Below are positions 1 through 5,645 of a stretch of 8,845 nt of DNA, in pieces. The DNA is from Acidobacteriota bacterium (GTDB lineage: Bacteria > Acidobacteriota > UBA6911), in assembly GCA_023265215.1 (NCBI GenBank), contig JAHFUH010000190.1:1-8845 (forward strand), read 5' to 3'. A program made the position numbers and the translations under genes. The notes beneath the pieces were generated by a model, which was not told where the DNA came from, ran no database searches, and saw only the letters and a program-made list of their open reading frames with translations. Each line of letters starts with the position of its first letter. The first letter of the stretch is position 1.

Positions 1-1221
1 TTTGCCATTAGCACTTAGCCTTTCATACAGCCGAACGAGGCACTCAAAATAGACCTCCTCCGAATACTGCTTCTGTACCCTCAGGTACCCGTTGCTGCCG
101 AATCGCGCGCGCAATTCTGGATCATCGAGAAGCGTGTCGATGGCTTTGGCCATTCCTTTTGTGTCGAAAATGTTCACCAGCAAACCGGTCTCGCCGTCCA
201 CGCACCAGTCCTTGATTCCTCCCGTGCGCGTTCCAATGACAGGAGTGAGATGTGAAAACGCCTCAATCCCGACCAGGCAGAAGGTCTCGAACCAAACAGA
301 GGGGACGATGGCAACATCCGCCATGGAGTAAAATCGCGCGGTTTCTTCATAGCCGGTGTCCATGCGTGCCTCGACCCTTTTTGACAGGCCAAGAGATTGA
401 ATTACCGGCGCAATCTTCTGATGAAAGTAGTCGCCGGCCGTGAGGATGTAAAGCTTGTACTCGTTTCGCACATGCGGAAGCGATTCCAGCAGGAACTGAA
501 GTCCCTTCTCGTAGCTGGCCCGCCCGACAAACAGGAGACTGTTTTCGCCGTGCACCTTCTGATTCCGCTTGTTCGCCTGCTCCACGTCCATTGGCCGGAG
601 TGTCGTGAAATTGGGGATAATGTAGAGTTGATCCTGAGAGTACCCGTTCTGAATGGCGAGATTGTAGGACTCCTGGCTCTCAATCAGGAGTGTCGTATTC
701 TTGAACGAGAGGTGACGCTGAAAGATCATAAAGGCAAGTTGTTTTATTTCCGCCGGCGTCCACTGGACGCAGCCTTGCTTCACGCAGGCTCTGCCGAATG
801 GATAAGGGCAAAGACTCTTGTCCGGAAGCAATCGCCAGTTTGTAGGACAGTAAAGGCGTGGGTCATGAACGTTGCGCACCAGCGGCCTGCCTGTCGAAAC
901 GCAGGCATAATAGACGAACGGATTCTGCTGGTTGTGGAGATGGATTACGTCTGGGTTCTCCTCTTCGACAATCTCTTTGATGGCGGAAACGAGGCGGCGA
1001 TTTCTGCTTAATGAGGAGAACAGGTCGCTCTGGCCGAATGGGTACTCGAGGTAGTCAACGAAGTATTCTCTACGCTTTCCCGTAAGACCGCCTGACTGTG
1101 CATCGGGAGCAACGATGACGTTCTCCAGGCCGTGTTTCTCGAGCACATCCAGGACCGTAAAAAGCAGCCTCTCGGCGCCTCCGAACGGACGATAATAGGA
1201 GCAGAAGTGGAGGATCTTCAT
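1..1221 (-). CDS. GT4-type glycosyltransferase, 3' end cut by window
   Basis: The reading frame is open from the ATG at 1221 through base 1, giving 407 codons without a stop. The C-terminus lies outside the window but should be near, since the family is usually 370-420 residues. The protein probably transfers a sugar from a nucleotide-sugar to a lipid-linked or growing glycan at the cytoplasmic membrane; the substrate is unknown. The GT-B fold signs are clear: an N-terminal glycine loop FGGAERL (residues 13-19), DVIHLHN (91-97), and HDPRLYC (119-125). A four-cysteine segment follows (C125, C138, C146, C151), as often seen in this GT4 subgroup. FVGRASYEKG (231-240) opens the C-terminal domain, and the donor-site E-x7-E is E312/E320, followed by the TGG loop. 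The start overlaps the preceding stop as TGATG, with AAGG eight bases upstream, so translation is probably coupled. It is the last visible gene of the glycan operon. Confidence 0.93.
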   Translation of the reverse strand, partial: MKILHFCSYYRPFGGAERLLFTVLDVLEKHGLENVIVAPDAQSGGLTGKRREYFVDYLEYPFGQSDLFSSLSRNRRLVSAIKEIVEEENPDVIHLHNQQNPFVYYACVSTGRPLVRNVHDPRLYCPTNWRLLPDKSLCPYPFGRACVKQGCVQWTPAEIKQLAFMIFQRHLSFKNTTLLIESQESYNLAIQNGYSQDQLYIIPNFTTLRPMDVEQANKRNQKVHGENSLLFVGRASYEKGLQFLLESLPHVRNEYKLYILTAGDYFHQKIAPVIQSLGLSKRVEARMDTGYEETARFYSMADVAIVPSVWFETFCLVGIEAFSHLTPVIGTRTGGIKDWCVDGETGLLVNIFDTKGMAKAIDTLLDDPELRARFGSNGYLRVQKQYSEEVYFECLVRLYERLSANGK

Positions 1222-1775
1222 CACTCATGCCTTGGAACTGGCTGCCGTTGTTCATTCGGTAGGTACAGCGGTTTGCCGGGCTTACACAAAATGTACAGCG
1301 CAACCATCGGATACAGCAGTGCCAACAGCGAATTGACGAGCCAGCGCAGCAGAACACCACCCTCGACGAAATCCGAATGTTGCCAGAGGAACCACCTCCC
1401 GGAATAACACGCCACGAGTTTTGTTCGCGCAGGGATGTCCGCTAGAACTTTGCTCACGCGGCCATAACCAACAATATGTTCGGAATTAAGACACATTACG
1501 GCGATATCGAAATTCTCTCGCTGCACGAGCGGCCGCACACGAGCATAGGAATGCGGGGTGACAAAGCGGTCCTGAATCTGGAACTTCACCATCTCTTGAA
1601 AGTACTCGTGATCCAGGGCAGTGCCGATGACGGCATACTGCGCGGCAGGGTAGAGGCTGCGCAGATTCTCGAAGGTCCGTGTAACCTGTGCCATCTGCGC
1701 AGTTCGGAAGACCAGTATCCTGCGGACGTCATCGGGCGGAGGAAAAGCAATGATATTTTTGCACATCAGGCTCAT
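1221..1775 (-). CDS. Short GT9/heptosyltransferase-like protein with C-terminal hydrophobic helix
   Basis: The protein has 184 residues from the ATG at 1775, which overlaps the dehydrogenase stop as ATGA with GGAG about ten bases upstream. A longer in-frame start at 1850 would overlap the dehydrogenase by 79 bases and is less likely. Residues 19-52 (RILVFRTAQMAQVTRT, then a helix ending YPAAQYAVIGT) look like the first Rossmann strand and helix of ADP-heptose:LPS heptosyltransferase (GT9) proteins. NFDIAVMCLNS (88-98) looks like another GT9-type strand. The usual C-terminal donor-binding domain is absent, since GT9 enzymes are about 330-350 residues. Instead residues 143-164 form a hydrophobic stretch that could be membrane-inserted or amphipathic. 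It could be a membrane-associated glycosyltransferase subunit, an acceptor-binding partner of a neighbouring GT4 enzyme, or a stable remnant. Its intact frame and coupling on both sides argue for function. The GT9 assignment rests on pattern only. Confidence 0.72.
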   Translation of the reverse strand: MSLMCKNIIAFPPPDDVRRILVFRTAQMAQVTRTFENLRSLYPAAQYAVIGTALDHEYFQEMVKFQIQDRFVTPHSYARVRPLVQRENFDIAVMCLNSEHIVGYGRVSKVLADIPARTKLVACYSGRWFLWQHSDFVEGGVLLRWLVNSLLALLYPMVALYILCKPGKPLYLPNEQRQPVPRHE

Positions 1776-2821
1776 CGTATGTCTGCTCCGATTTCCTGAA
1801 CAGAACGCAGCAGGACTGCTTTGCCGTCGAAGCATCCTCTGGCATGCCACGCTCGAAAGTACGATTCCAGTTCATCACGATGGATCTTATGGCGAATAAG
1901 CGAGCGCACAGGTCCGCCATGTGCGCGAAGCGTTGCCACGGCCTCTTCGAAAAAGAGATTGGGGACGGCAAACACCCCCTTCAGCGATAGCCTTTTGAAT
2001 ATCAATGTCTGCACATTCACCTGAGCCAGGCACGAATCCTGCCGATCGAGGCCAAGCGTCAGGATCCGACCGCCCGGGGCGCACAGATCCAACGCTAGGG
2101 ACAACGTTGCAGGCGGCGTTGTCACAAGTACCACGGTAGGCAAGCCCCCAAGGCGGTTCTCCACCGTGGCACGGCTTGCATCCTCGATGGAGATGCACTC
2201 CGGAATACCGAGGGATGGCTCCAGAACCTGCGCCGGACGGCGTCCGACAACCAGTCGAGGCACGTCTCTGAAGAACACAGCAGAAAGATAGGACACAAGG
2301 AATCCCAGCGTGCCGCTGCCCAGAACGAGCACTCTGTCGCTCCTATTGAATTGGGCGGCGTCCATCAGGTCCAATGCGACATTCGCAGGTTCAACTAATG
2401 CCAGCAATTCATCATCCAACCCTTGTGCGTCGACCAATGAACGTTCGTCGCAATCGCTATAATCCCGGTATCCCTGTTTGTTTACTATAAGGTTTCGGCA
2501 CTCCCGTGGACGTGCGCTTTGACAGGGTGGACATTTCAGGCATGGGGCGGCGTTACGGATGGCGACCCGTTGGCCCACGCTGAATCTGCCGTCCGATCGC
2601 CGGGCTGCGACAATGGTCCCCGCGAATTCATGCCCCTCTTCCGACCAGTCCTGAGCCCAGTCGGCCGCGGCGTGAAGATCGCTCCGGCATAATCCGCAAA
2701 CGTCAACCCTTACCAAGTAATCCTTTTCGGGATTATCCACAACAGCACACGACTCCCATCGGAACTGCAGTGGTGCCTTCATCAGGAAACGCCGAGACAG
2801 AGGAGGGCAGTTTTCCATCAT
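1772..2821 (-). CDS. Zinc-dependent medium-chain dehydrogenase (MDR family)
   Basis: This is a full-length 349-residue cytosolic NAD(P)-dependent alcohol or polyol/sugar dehydrogenase of the GroES-like MDR superfamily. Catalytic zinc ligands are visible as C42 (VCGLCRSDLH), H64-E65 (EEGHEFAG) and probably E144 (LVEPAN). The structural zinc site is an exact C-x2-C-x2-C-x7-C (C94, C97, C100, C108). The cofactor Rossmann motif is VLVLGSGTLG (164-173). The substrate cannot be read from sequence; its place between glycosyltransferase genes suggests oxidation or reduction of a sugar, polyol or nucleotide-sugar used in the glycan. The start is uncertain. The ATG at 2821 overlaps the upstream stop as ATGA, the next ATG at 2818 has GGTGAG about six bases before it, and the family's usual MKA-type start corresponds to the ATG at 2782, which lacks an evident Shine-Dalgarno. 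The stop overlaps the next gene by four bases. Confidence 0.93.
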   Translation of the reverse strand: MMENCPPLSRRFLMKAPLQFRWESCAVVDNPEKDYLVRVDVCGLCRSDLHAAADWAQDWSEEGHEFAGTIVAARRSDGRFSVGQRVAIRNAAPCLKCPPCQSARPRECRNLIVNKQGYRDYSDCDERSLVDAQGLDDELLALVEPANVALDLMDAAQFNRSDRVLVLGSGTLGFLVSYLSAVFFRDVPRLVVGRRPAQVLEPSLGIPECISIEDASRATVENRLGGLPTVVLVTTPPATLSLALDLCAPGGRILTLGLDRQDSCLAQVNVQTLIFKRLSLKGVFAVPNLFFEEAVATLRAHGGPVRSLIRHKIHRDELESYFRAWHARGCFDGKAVLLRSVQEIGADIR

Positions 2822-3009
2822 AGTCTCACCGTGACAGCCTGGATGGCTATATTCGCTTTCGTTTCGGGCCGCTTGATCCTGTTGCTAATTCCGCAGTCCA
2901 ACCACAAAACCCGAATCCCGCGGTTCAAGAGCTGCATTGGGTTTTCGATAGTTTTGGTTGTTTTCTCGCGGTTACCAACCACGACTGCATCTGGGATCCT
3001 GCTTGACAT
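2818..3009 (-). CDS. 63-residue ORF resembling a glycosyltransferase N-terminus, probably truncated
   Basis: The product PDAVVVGNRE (6-15), then ENPMQLLNRGIRVLWLDCG (22-40) and ISNRIKRP (41-48), has the order of strand, helix and strand seen at the start of some GT-B glycosyltransferases. These typically read as a first strand, an arginine-proline helix region, then RGHRVLWVE. After about residue 55 the likeness stops and the frame ends 190 bases in, at a TGA that overlaps the dehydrogenase ATG (ATGA). Upstream of the ATG, TGAGTGAA at five bases' distance may serve as a weak ribosome site. I see two explanations. It may be a gene remnant from a deletion that joined a glycosyltransferase start to the dehydrogenase, now kept as a coupled leader ORF; or it may be a genuine small protein. 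The glycosyltransferase likeness comes from visual comparison and is moderate at best. Confidence 0.45.
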   Translation of the reverse strand: MSSRIPDAVVVGNREKTTKTIENPMQLLNRGIRVLWLDCGISNRIKRPETKANIAIQAVTVRL

Positions 3010-3041
3010 TAAATTTCACTCACTTATTGATTCCTGATGCC

Positions 3042-3098
3042 AATCACGCCTGCTGCTTGTGCAGCAACATCGATCTCGATCGGCAGAAAGGCGTGATT
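3042..3098. other. 57-base three-stem folded element
   Basis: An outer perfect 9-bp inverted repeat AATCACGCC (3042-3050) / GGCGTGATT (3090-3098) encloses two smaller ones. These are TGCTGC-TTGT-GCAGCA (3051-3066) and CGAT-CTCG-ATCG (3071-3082; the alternative ATCGA/TCGAT at 3069-3080 has too small a loop). Together they can form a three-way junction in RNA or a cruciform in DNA. On the minus strand it lies just after a TATAAT and about 30 bases before the 63-codon ORF, so it would form the 5' leader of the dehydrogenase/glycosyltransferase operon. It could be a cis-acting leader RNA, a REP-like intergenic element, or a terminator for the upstream glycosyltransferase; no strong U-tract follows on the minus side. 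It does not match a riboswitch class I recognise. Confidence 0.6.
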
Positions 3099-3100
3099 TC

Positions 3101-3106
3101 ATTATA
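3101..3106 (-). promoter_or_regulatory. Candidate -10 box for the coupled operon
   Basis: The minus strand reads TATAAT exactly. No convincing -35 hexamer is found 16-18 bases upstream. If used, transcription would start near 3094-3090, within the outer stem of the folded element, giving a leader of about 85 bases. A single hexamer in AT-rich DNA is weak evidence. Confidence 0.25.
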
Positions 3107-3321
3107 TTTTGTTGATTAGTGGTTACGCCGAATCCTGAGCGGTTTTATGAAAATTCATTCAGTGGTTGTATTTGGTTGGGAGAGTAATATCGTTAATCCG
3201 TTCTTTCACGGTGTCAGCAGGATCTTACAGACCGGAACGAATGGAAGCGGAGAATAGAGAGTGCTTCATCAGGCACGTGTTGCAGATTATAAAAAAGCTC
3301 CATTCTTTATTGGATTGATCC
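3107..3321. other. Non-coding stretch between glycosyltransferase and operon leader
   Basis: About 215 bases downstream of the 4344-3322 glycosyltransferase and upstream of the candidate -10. I see no gene with family likeness. A weak AT-rich stem, AAAG/CTTT, lies around 3295-3313 and could mark the end of the glycosyltransferase transcript. A plus-strand ORF of 36 codons (3147-3257) lacks support. Confidence 0.4.
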
Positions 3322-4344
3322 TCAAACTTTCCACAGCCGTGCTACATGCGTTGCCCAAAGGGACCTTAGAGCGGTTGTTCCATAGCTCTGCAAAAGGTTC
3401 TCTCTCGCTTTCGCCGCCATCCCTTGCCGCGTATCGGGCGAGCTGTCTACTATCTGGCGCATTGCCTCGGCTACCGATACCTCATTGGAAATGGCGCATT
3501 TCTGCCCGGGTGTATAGAACTGTGGCTCGCCAGTCCATGGCCTATCGGCTTCGATAAATTTTAATGGAAAAAAACCCCCTTCCGTCAGCAGATCGCGATG
3601 ACCGCCCCAGTTGTTAGCACACACGGGAATCCCGCACAACATAGCCTCGGCAATCGGCAATCCCAAGCCCTCCGCCAATGAGGCCGATATGTAACAGTCG
3701 CTTTCAGCGTATAGCCTTTGCATATCTCTTGTGGGAAGCCATTCGGTAATTATTTTGATGTCCTCGCGCAGCGGCGCCCATCGGGGATTAATAGCCGTCT
3801 TGATTATCAGCTCCGCTTCCCCTGTTTTCGGGAAAGCGTTCACAAAGCCATACATTAAGAAATGCACACCCTTGCGGAAATGGGGCTCGCCCACGAACAG
3901 AAAGCGGAAGGGTTTATGGGGACCGTAGCTTGTTTTTTTGGGGAAATTTTGACGATCCAATGCGGGGGGCAGGCGCAGGATGAGAACAGTCACTCCGCTA
4001 TTTTTTAACAGCTTGCCGACATAGGATGTCGTCACCCATAATTCATCGTATTTATTTAGTAGCCTTACGGCCGAATCATAAACCCTGCTGAATTCATAAG
4101 CCGGCAGCCCAACATTCTTTGCCTCGGGAATCACCTGGAAATCTTTGCCCATCGATACATTATGAAAAAACACCGTCTCTTGTCCTTCAAACTCCTTTGT
4201 CAGAGCTGCGCGCTCCTCGGAGGTCGAAGGAACGCCGCGCTCGATCACTTCCACGCCGGCCTCGCGCAAGCTCTCTGCGAACAAATCCCCGATAACCTTG
4301 AAACTAGGCTGCGGCGTGTTTGAGAGGATGACGGCAGTAGTCAT
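3322..4344 (-). CDS. GT4-type glycosyltransferase
   Basis: A complete 340-residue GT-B glycosyltransferase of the group 1/GT4 kind. The N-terminal acceptor-side domain covers roughly residues 1-140; DELWVTTSYVGKLLKNSG (100-117) is the usual segment before the domain linker. The C-terminal donor domain opens with FRFLFVGEPHFRKGV (146-160). The E-x7-E signature is E225/E233 in EGLGLPIAEAMLCGIPV, followed by NNWGGHRDLL. The sequence GEPQFYTPG (272-280) matches the place where relatives of this subgroup carry a conserved aromatic-rich loop. No signal peptide or membrane segment is seen, so it acts at the cytoplasmic face on nucleotide-sugar and a lipid or glycan acceptor. AAGG lies about six bases before the ATG. 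It lies upstream of the dehydrogenase operon on the same strand but is separated by about 310 bases, so it may be transcribed apart. Confidence 0.93.
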   Translation of the reverse strand: MTTAVILSNTPQPSFKVIGDLFAESLREAGVEVIERGVPSTSEERAALTKEFEGQETVFFHNVSMGKDFQVIPEAKNVGLPAYEFSRVYDSAVRLLNKYDELWVTTSYVGKLLKNSGVTVLILRLPPALDRQNFPKKTSYGPHKPFRFLFVGEPHFRKGVHFLMYGFVNAFPKTGEAELIIKTAINPRWAPLREDIKIITEWLPTRDMQRLYAESDCYISASLAEGLGLPIAEAMLCGIPVCANNWGGHRDLLTEGGFFPLKFIEADRPWTGEPQFYTPGQKCAISNEVSVAEAMRQIVDSSPDTRQGMAAKARENLLQSYGTTALRSLWATHVARLWKV

Positions 4345-4422
4345 AATTAGCCTTTAGGTGAACACCCGGCTTTGTCGGGGAACTTCCGGCGTTTAATATT
4401 TTCGGGATTCATCAATCAGAGT
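4345..4422. promoter_or_regulatory. Upstream region of the glycosyltransferase gene
   Basis: This AT/GC-mixed 78-base stretch should carry the promoter of the minus-strand glycosyltransferase, unless it is read through from the regulator gene. It holds a small stem CCCGGC (4365-4370) / GTCGGG (4374-4379) with a three-base loop and one G-U pair as plus-strand RNA. A TTGATG at 4415-4410 on the minus strand has no well-spaced -10. I cannot define the promoter. Confidence 0.25.
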
Positions 4423-4469
4423 AAGTCTCCCAATTGTGAACCGCTCAAAGCTTCACGTTGGGGAGACTT
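4423..4469. repeat. Long imperfect hairpin upstream of the transposase remnant
   Basis: AAGTCTCCC (4423-4431) pairs exactly with GGGAGACTT (4461-4469). AA/TT extends it across one bulged G, and an inner GTGAA (4436-4440) / TTCAC (4452-4456) continues the stem. It lies some 25 bases before the TnpA-like segment. IS200-family elements are known to carry a hairpin in the left end and tnpA leader that blocks incoming transcription or ribosome access, so this is probably the left-end structure of the decayed element. Confidence 0.6.
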
Positions 4470-4488
4470 TATTACCTCAAAACCAAGT

Positions 4489-4644
4489 TATTGTGGGAGT
4501 TTAAAACACGCGGAATGGAAATGCAAATGCCCTGTGATCTTCATACCAAAATGGCTCAAGAAGCGAATTTATGGTCAACTCCGGAAAGATGCGGAAATCG
4601 GTCCGCTGCTCCTCGAAAGATTTGATAGGAGGCTTGCCGAATGC
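4489..4644 (+). pseudogene. Decayed N-terminal fragment of IS200/IS605-type transposase TnpA
   Basis: Reading from 4489, the sequence includes GSLKHAEWKCKCPVIFIPK followed by YGQLRKD. This follows the N-terminus of IS200-type TnpA (S-L-x-H-x3-W-x-C-K, then F-x-P-K, then Y-G-Q-x-R). About 50 residues are recognisable, up to roughly C91 of the open frame that begins at 4372. The catalytic HUH histidines and the tyrosine, which lie further on in this HUH-endonuclease family of about 130-150 residues, are missing. The expected start codon position reads TGT-GGG rather than ATG-GGC-like, and GGAG precedes. The fragment ends where a minus-strand glycosyltransferase relict begins. It is inactive for transposition by itself; no right end or tnpB is seen in the window. 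Confidence 0.72.
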
Positions 4645-4655
4645 ACATTGATTTT

Positions 4656-4727
4656 TTACCAAAGCGCATAGAACTGCGGCTCACCTGCTTCATGAATATT
4701 ACGAGTTAGGAAAAAGTCACGAAGGGG
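4656..4727 (-). pseudogene. Glycosyltransferase relict (short C-domain fragment)
   Basis: Directly after the regulator's stop codon and in the same frame, the minus strand encodes LRDFFLTRNIHEAGEPQFYAL plus W and then a stop. GEPQFY is identical to residues 272-277 of the intact 340-residue glycosyltransferase. RDFF at the other end parallels its HRDLL, with a shorter spacing between. At DNA level GAGCC-CAGTTCTAT is shared around the match (4668-4682 against 3514-3528). It is best read as the leftover of a second, related glycosyltransferase gene destroyed by rearrangement beside the transposase remnant. The match is short, so chance cannot be excluded. Confidence 0.42.
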
Positions 4728-5441
4728 TTACGAAGCGGTTCTTGTATTGGGCTGGGAAAAAGAATGGGGCGGGTTTTTAGCGATCTCCATCTTGGAAAAT
4801 CCATCTATTCCCGATTCAGCGCAGCCATCCAGGCGGATGAGAGTTATTCCTTTTTCCGTAAGGCCACTGAGGCCTTTGACAATTTCCTCTGTTCGCAGAG
4901 CGTCGGCAATTACCACCGCATCCGGAGCAATGAAACGAATTTGTGTGGGGCTGAGCACCTCCCTTCCACAAAATTCGCTGCCGATAATGGCAGGACTGTC
5001 GTCACAGACACCAAGGATGCTGACACCCGCCAATTCGAGCGCGTGAAAAGCGAGCTGCGCCAAATGTCCGCTGCCGTACAGAACAACTCGCTGCAAGGTA
5101 TTTTGAACCTGGCTTATAATGCGGGCTCTTATGTGCTCCTTGGCTACAACGAACATATCAACCATCTCTTTGATCAATTCCAGCTGAAGGCTTTCCAGAT
5201 ATTTCGTTCCAAAAGGAGTCAAATAGTACGTCACACTTTTTGTGGTTTTACGGCGGTATTCGAGCATGCTGCCGGCGCACAGCTCTTTCATGTAATTATT
5301 AACCATCGCAACCGAAAGTGAACAGTGGCCGGCCAGCTCCGCCTGCGTTATGTGGGAATTATTTGCTACTTCTCTCAGGATGTTCAGGTGGTTCAGTTTT
5401 GGAGATTGTAAGTACAGGCCTTGGAGCTCTTTCATCTGCAT
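4728..5441 (-). CDS. Winged-helix protein fused to a Rossmann nucleotide-binding-type domain, likely regulator
   Basis: The protein has 237 residues. Residues 14-80 form a MarR/ArsR-like winged helix: LNILREVANNSHITQAELA, then a recognition helix SLSVAMVNNYMKELCAGSML (41-60) and a wing ending VTYYLTPFGTKYLES. A helical linker (86-117) follows. Residues 118-205 look like a Rossmann unit: RVVLYGSGHLAQLAFHALE (118-136) with G-x-G-x2-A, SILGVCDDSP (141-150) as second strand, and PDAVVIADA (173-181). This resembles the CoA/nucleotide-sugar-binding N-domains seen in PglD-like sugar acetyltransferases and related proteins. I infer a DNA-binding sensor of a nucleotide-linked metabolite, possibly a sugar intermediate, controlling the adjacent glycan genes. 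No effector or operator is proven. Of the two near starts (5441 and 5435), 5441 has TGAGTGAA six bases upstream. The C-terminal 25 residues are low-complexity and polar. Confidence 0.85.
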   Translation of the reverse strand: MQMKELQGLYLQSPKLNHLNILREVANNSHITQAELAGHCSLSVAMVNNYMKELCAGSMLEYRRKTTKSVTYYLTPFGTKYLESLQLELIKEMVDMFVVAKEHIRARIISQVQNTLQRVVLYGSGHLAQLAFHALELAGVSILGVCDDSPAIIGSEFCGREVLSPTQIRFIAPDAVVIADALRTEEIVKGLSGLTEKGITLIRLDGCAESGIDGFSKMEIAKNPPHSFSQPNTRTAS

Positions 5442-5610
5442 ATATTATTCACTCATTCAATAGTTTCTCGGCTTCCGGAGCTGATCAGTGATGCTAGCAT
5501 CGACCCTTCTCATCGTCGAAAGTGCTTGTGTACTTTAGGTTTCTTTGATTGATTCGGCCGCCCTATTATTCGGCTTTTGCGCAGGAATTATTCAGTAGTT
5601 ATATTTTAAA
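5442..5610. promoter_or_regulatory. Upstream region of the winged-helix gene with palindromes
   Basis: There is no gene here. Three symmetric sites cluster within 40 bases: CTGATCAG (5481-5488), GATGCTAGCATC (5490-5501, a perfect 12-bp palindrome) and TCGAC (5500-5504) / GTCGA (5515-5519). They lie 40-80 bases upstream of the regulator start, where operators for autoregulation often sit. I could not find a well-spaced sigma-70 promoter. Confidence 0.35.
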
Positions 5611-5645
5611 AGAAGCCAGAAGCCAGAAGCCAGGAGCCGGGAGCC
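5611..5645 (+). repeat. Tandem array of five 7-base units
   Basis: Five consecutive heptads read AGAAGCC three times, then AGGAGCC and GGGAGCC. GGAATAA follows directly. This array supplies the left arm of the fold-back element described separately. Confidence 0.9.

Noticed and set aside
397..1011. Plus-strand ORF of 204 codons
   Set aside because: It is antisense to the GT4 glycosyltransferase, whose motifs are unmistakable. The plus product shows no family likeness.
1776..1850. Upstream extension of the GT9-like protein to the ATG at 1850
   Set aside because: It would overlap the dehydrogenase coding end by 79 bases, whereas the ATG at 1775 gives the usual four-base overlap with GGAG in place.
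3147..3257. 36-codon plus-strand ORF beginning MKIHSVVVFGW
   Set aside because: It is short, has no clear ribosome site and no family likeness, and lies in a spacer downstream of a minus-strand gene. It is probably chance.
3042..4644. Link between the three-hairpin element and the TnpA fragment as a REP/RAYT pair
   Set aside because: The transposase remnant resembles IS200-type TnpA rather than REP-associated transposases. The two lie over 1.3 kb apart with an intact gene between.
4764..5321. Plus-strand ORF of 185 codons
   Set aside because: It is antisense to the winged-helix/Rossmann gene, which has coherent domains. No recognisable motif is seen on the plus side.
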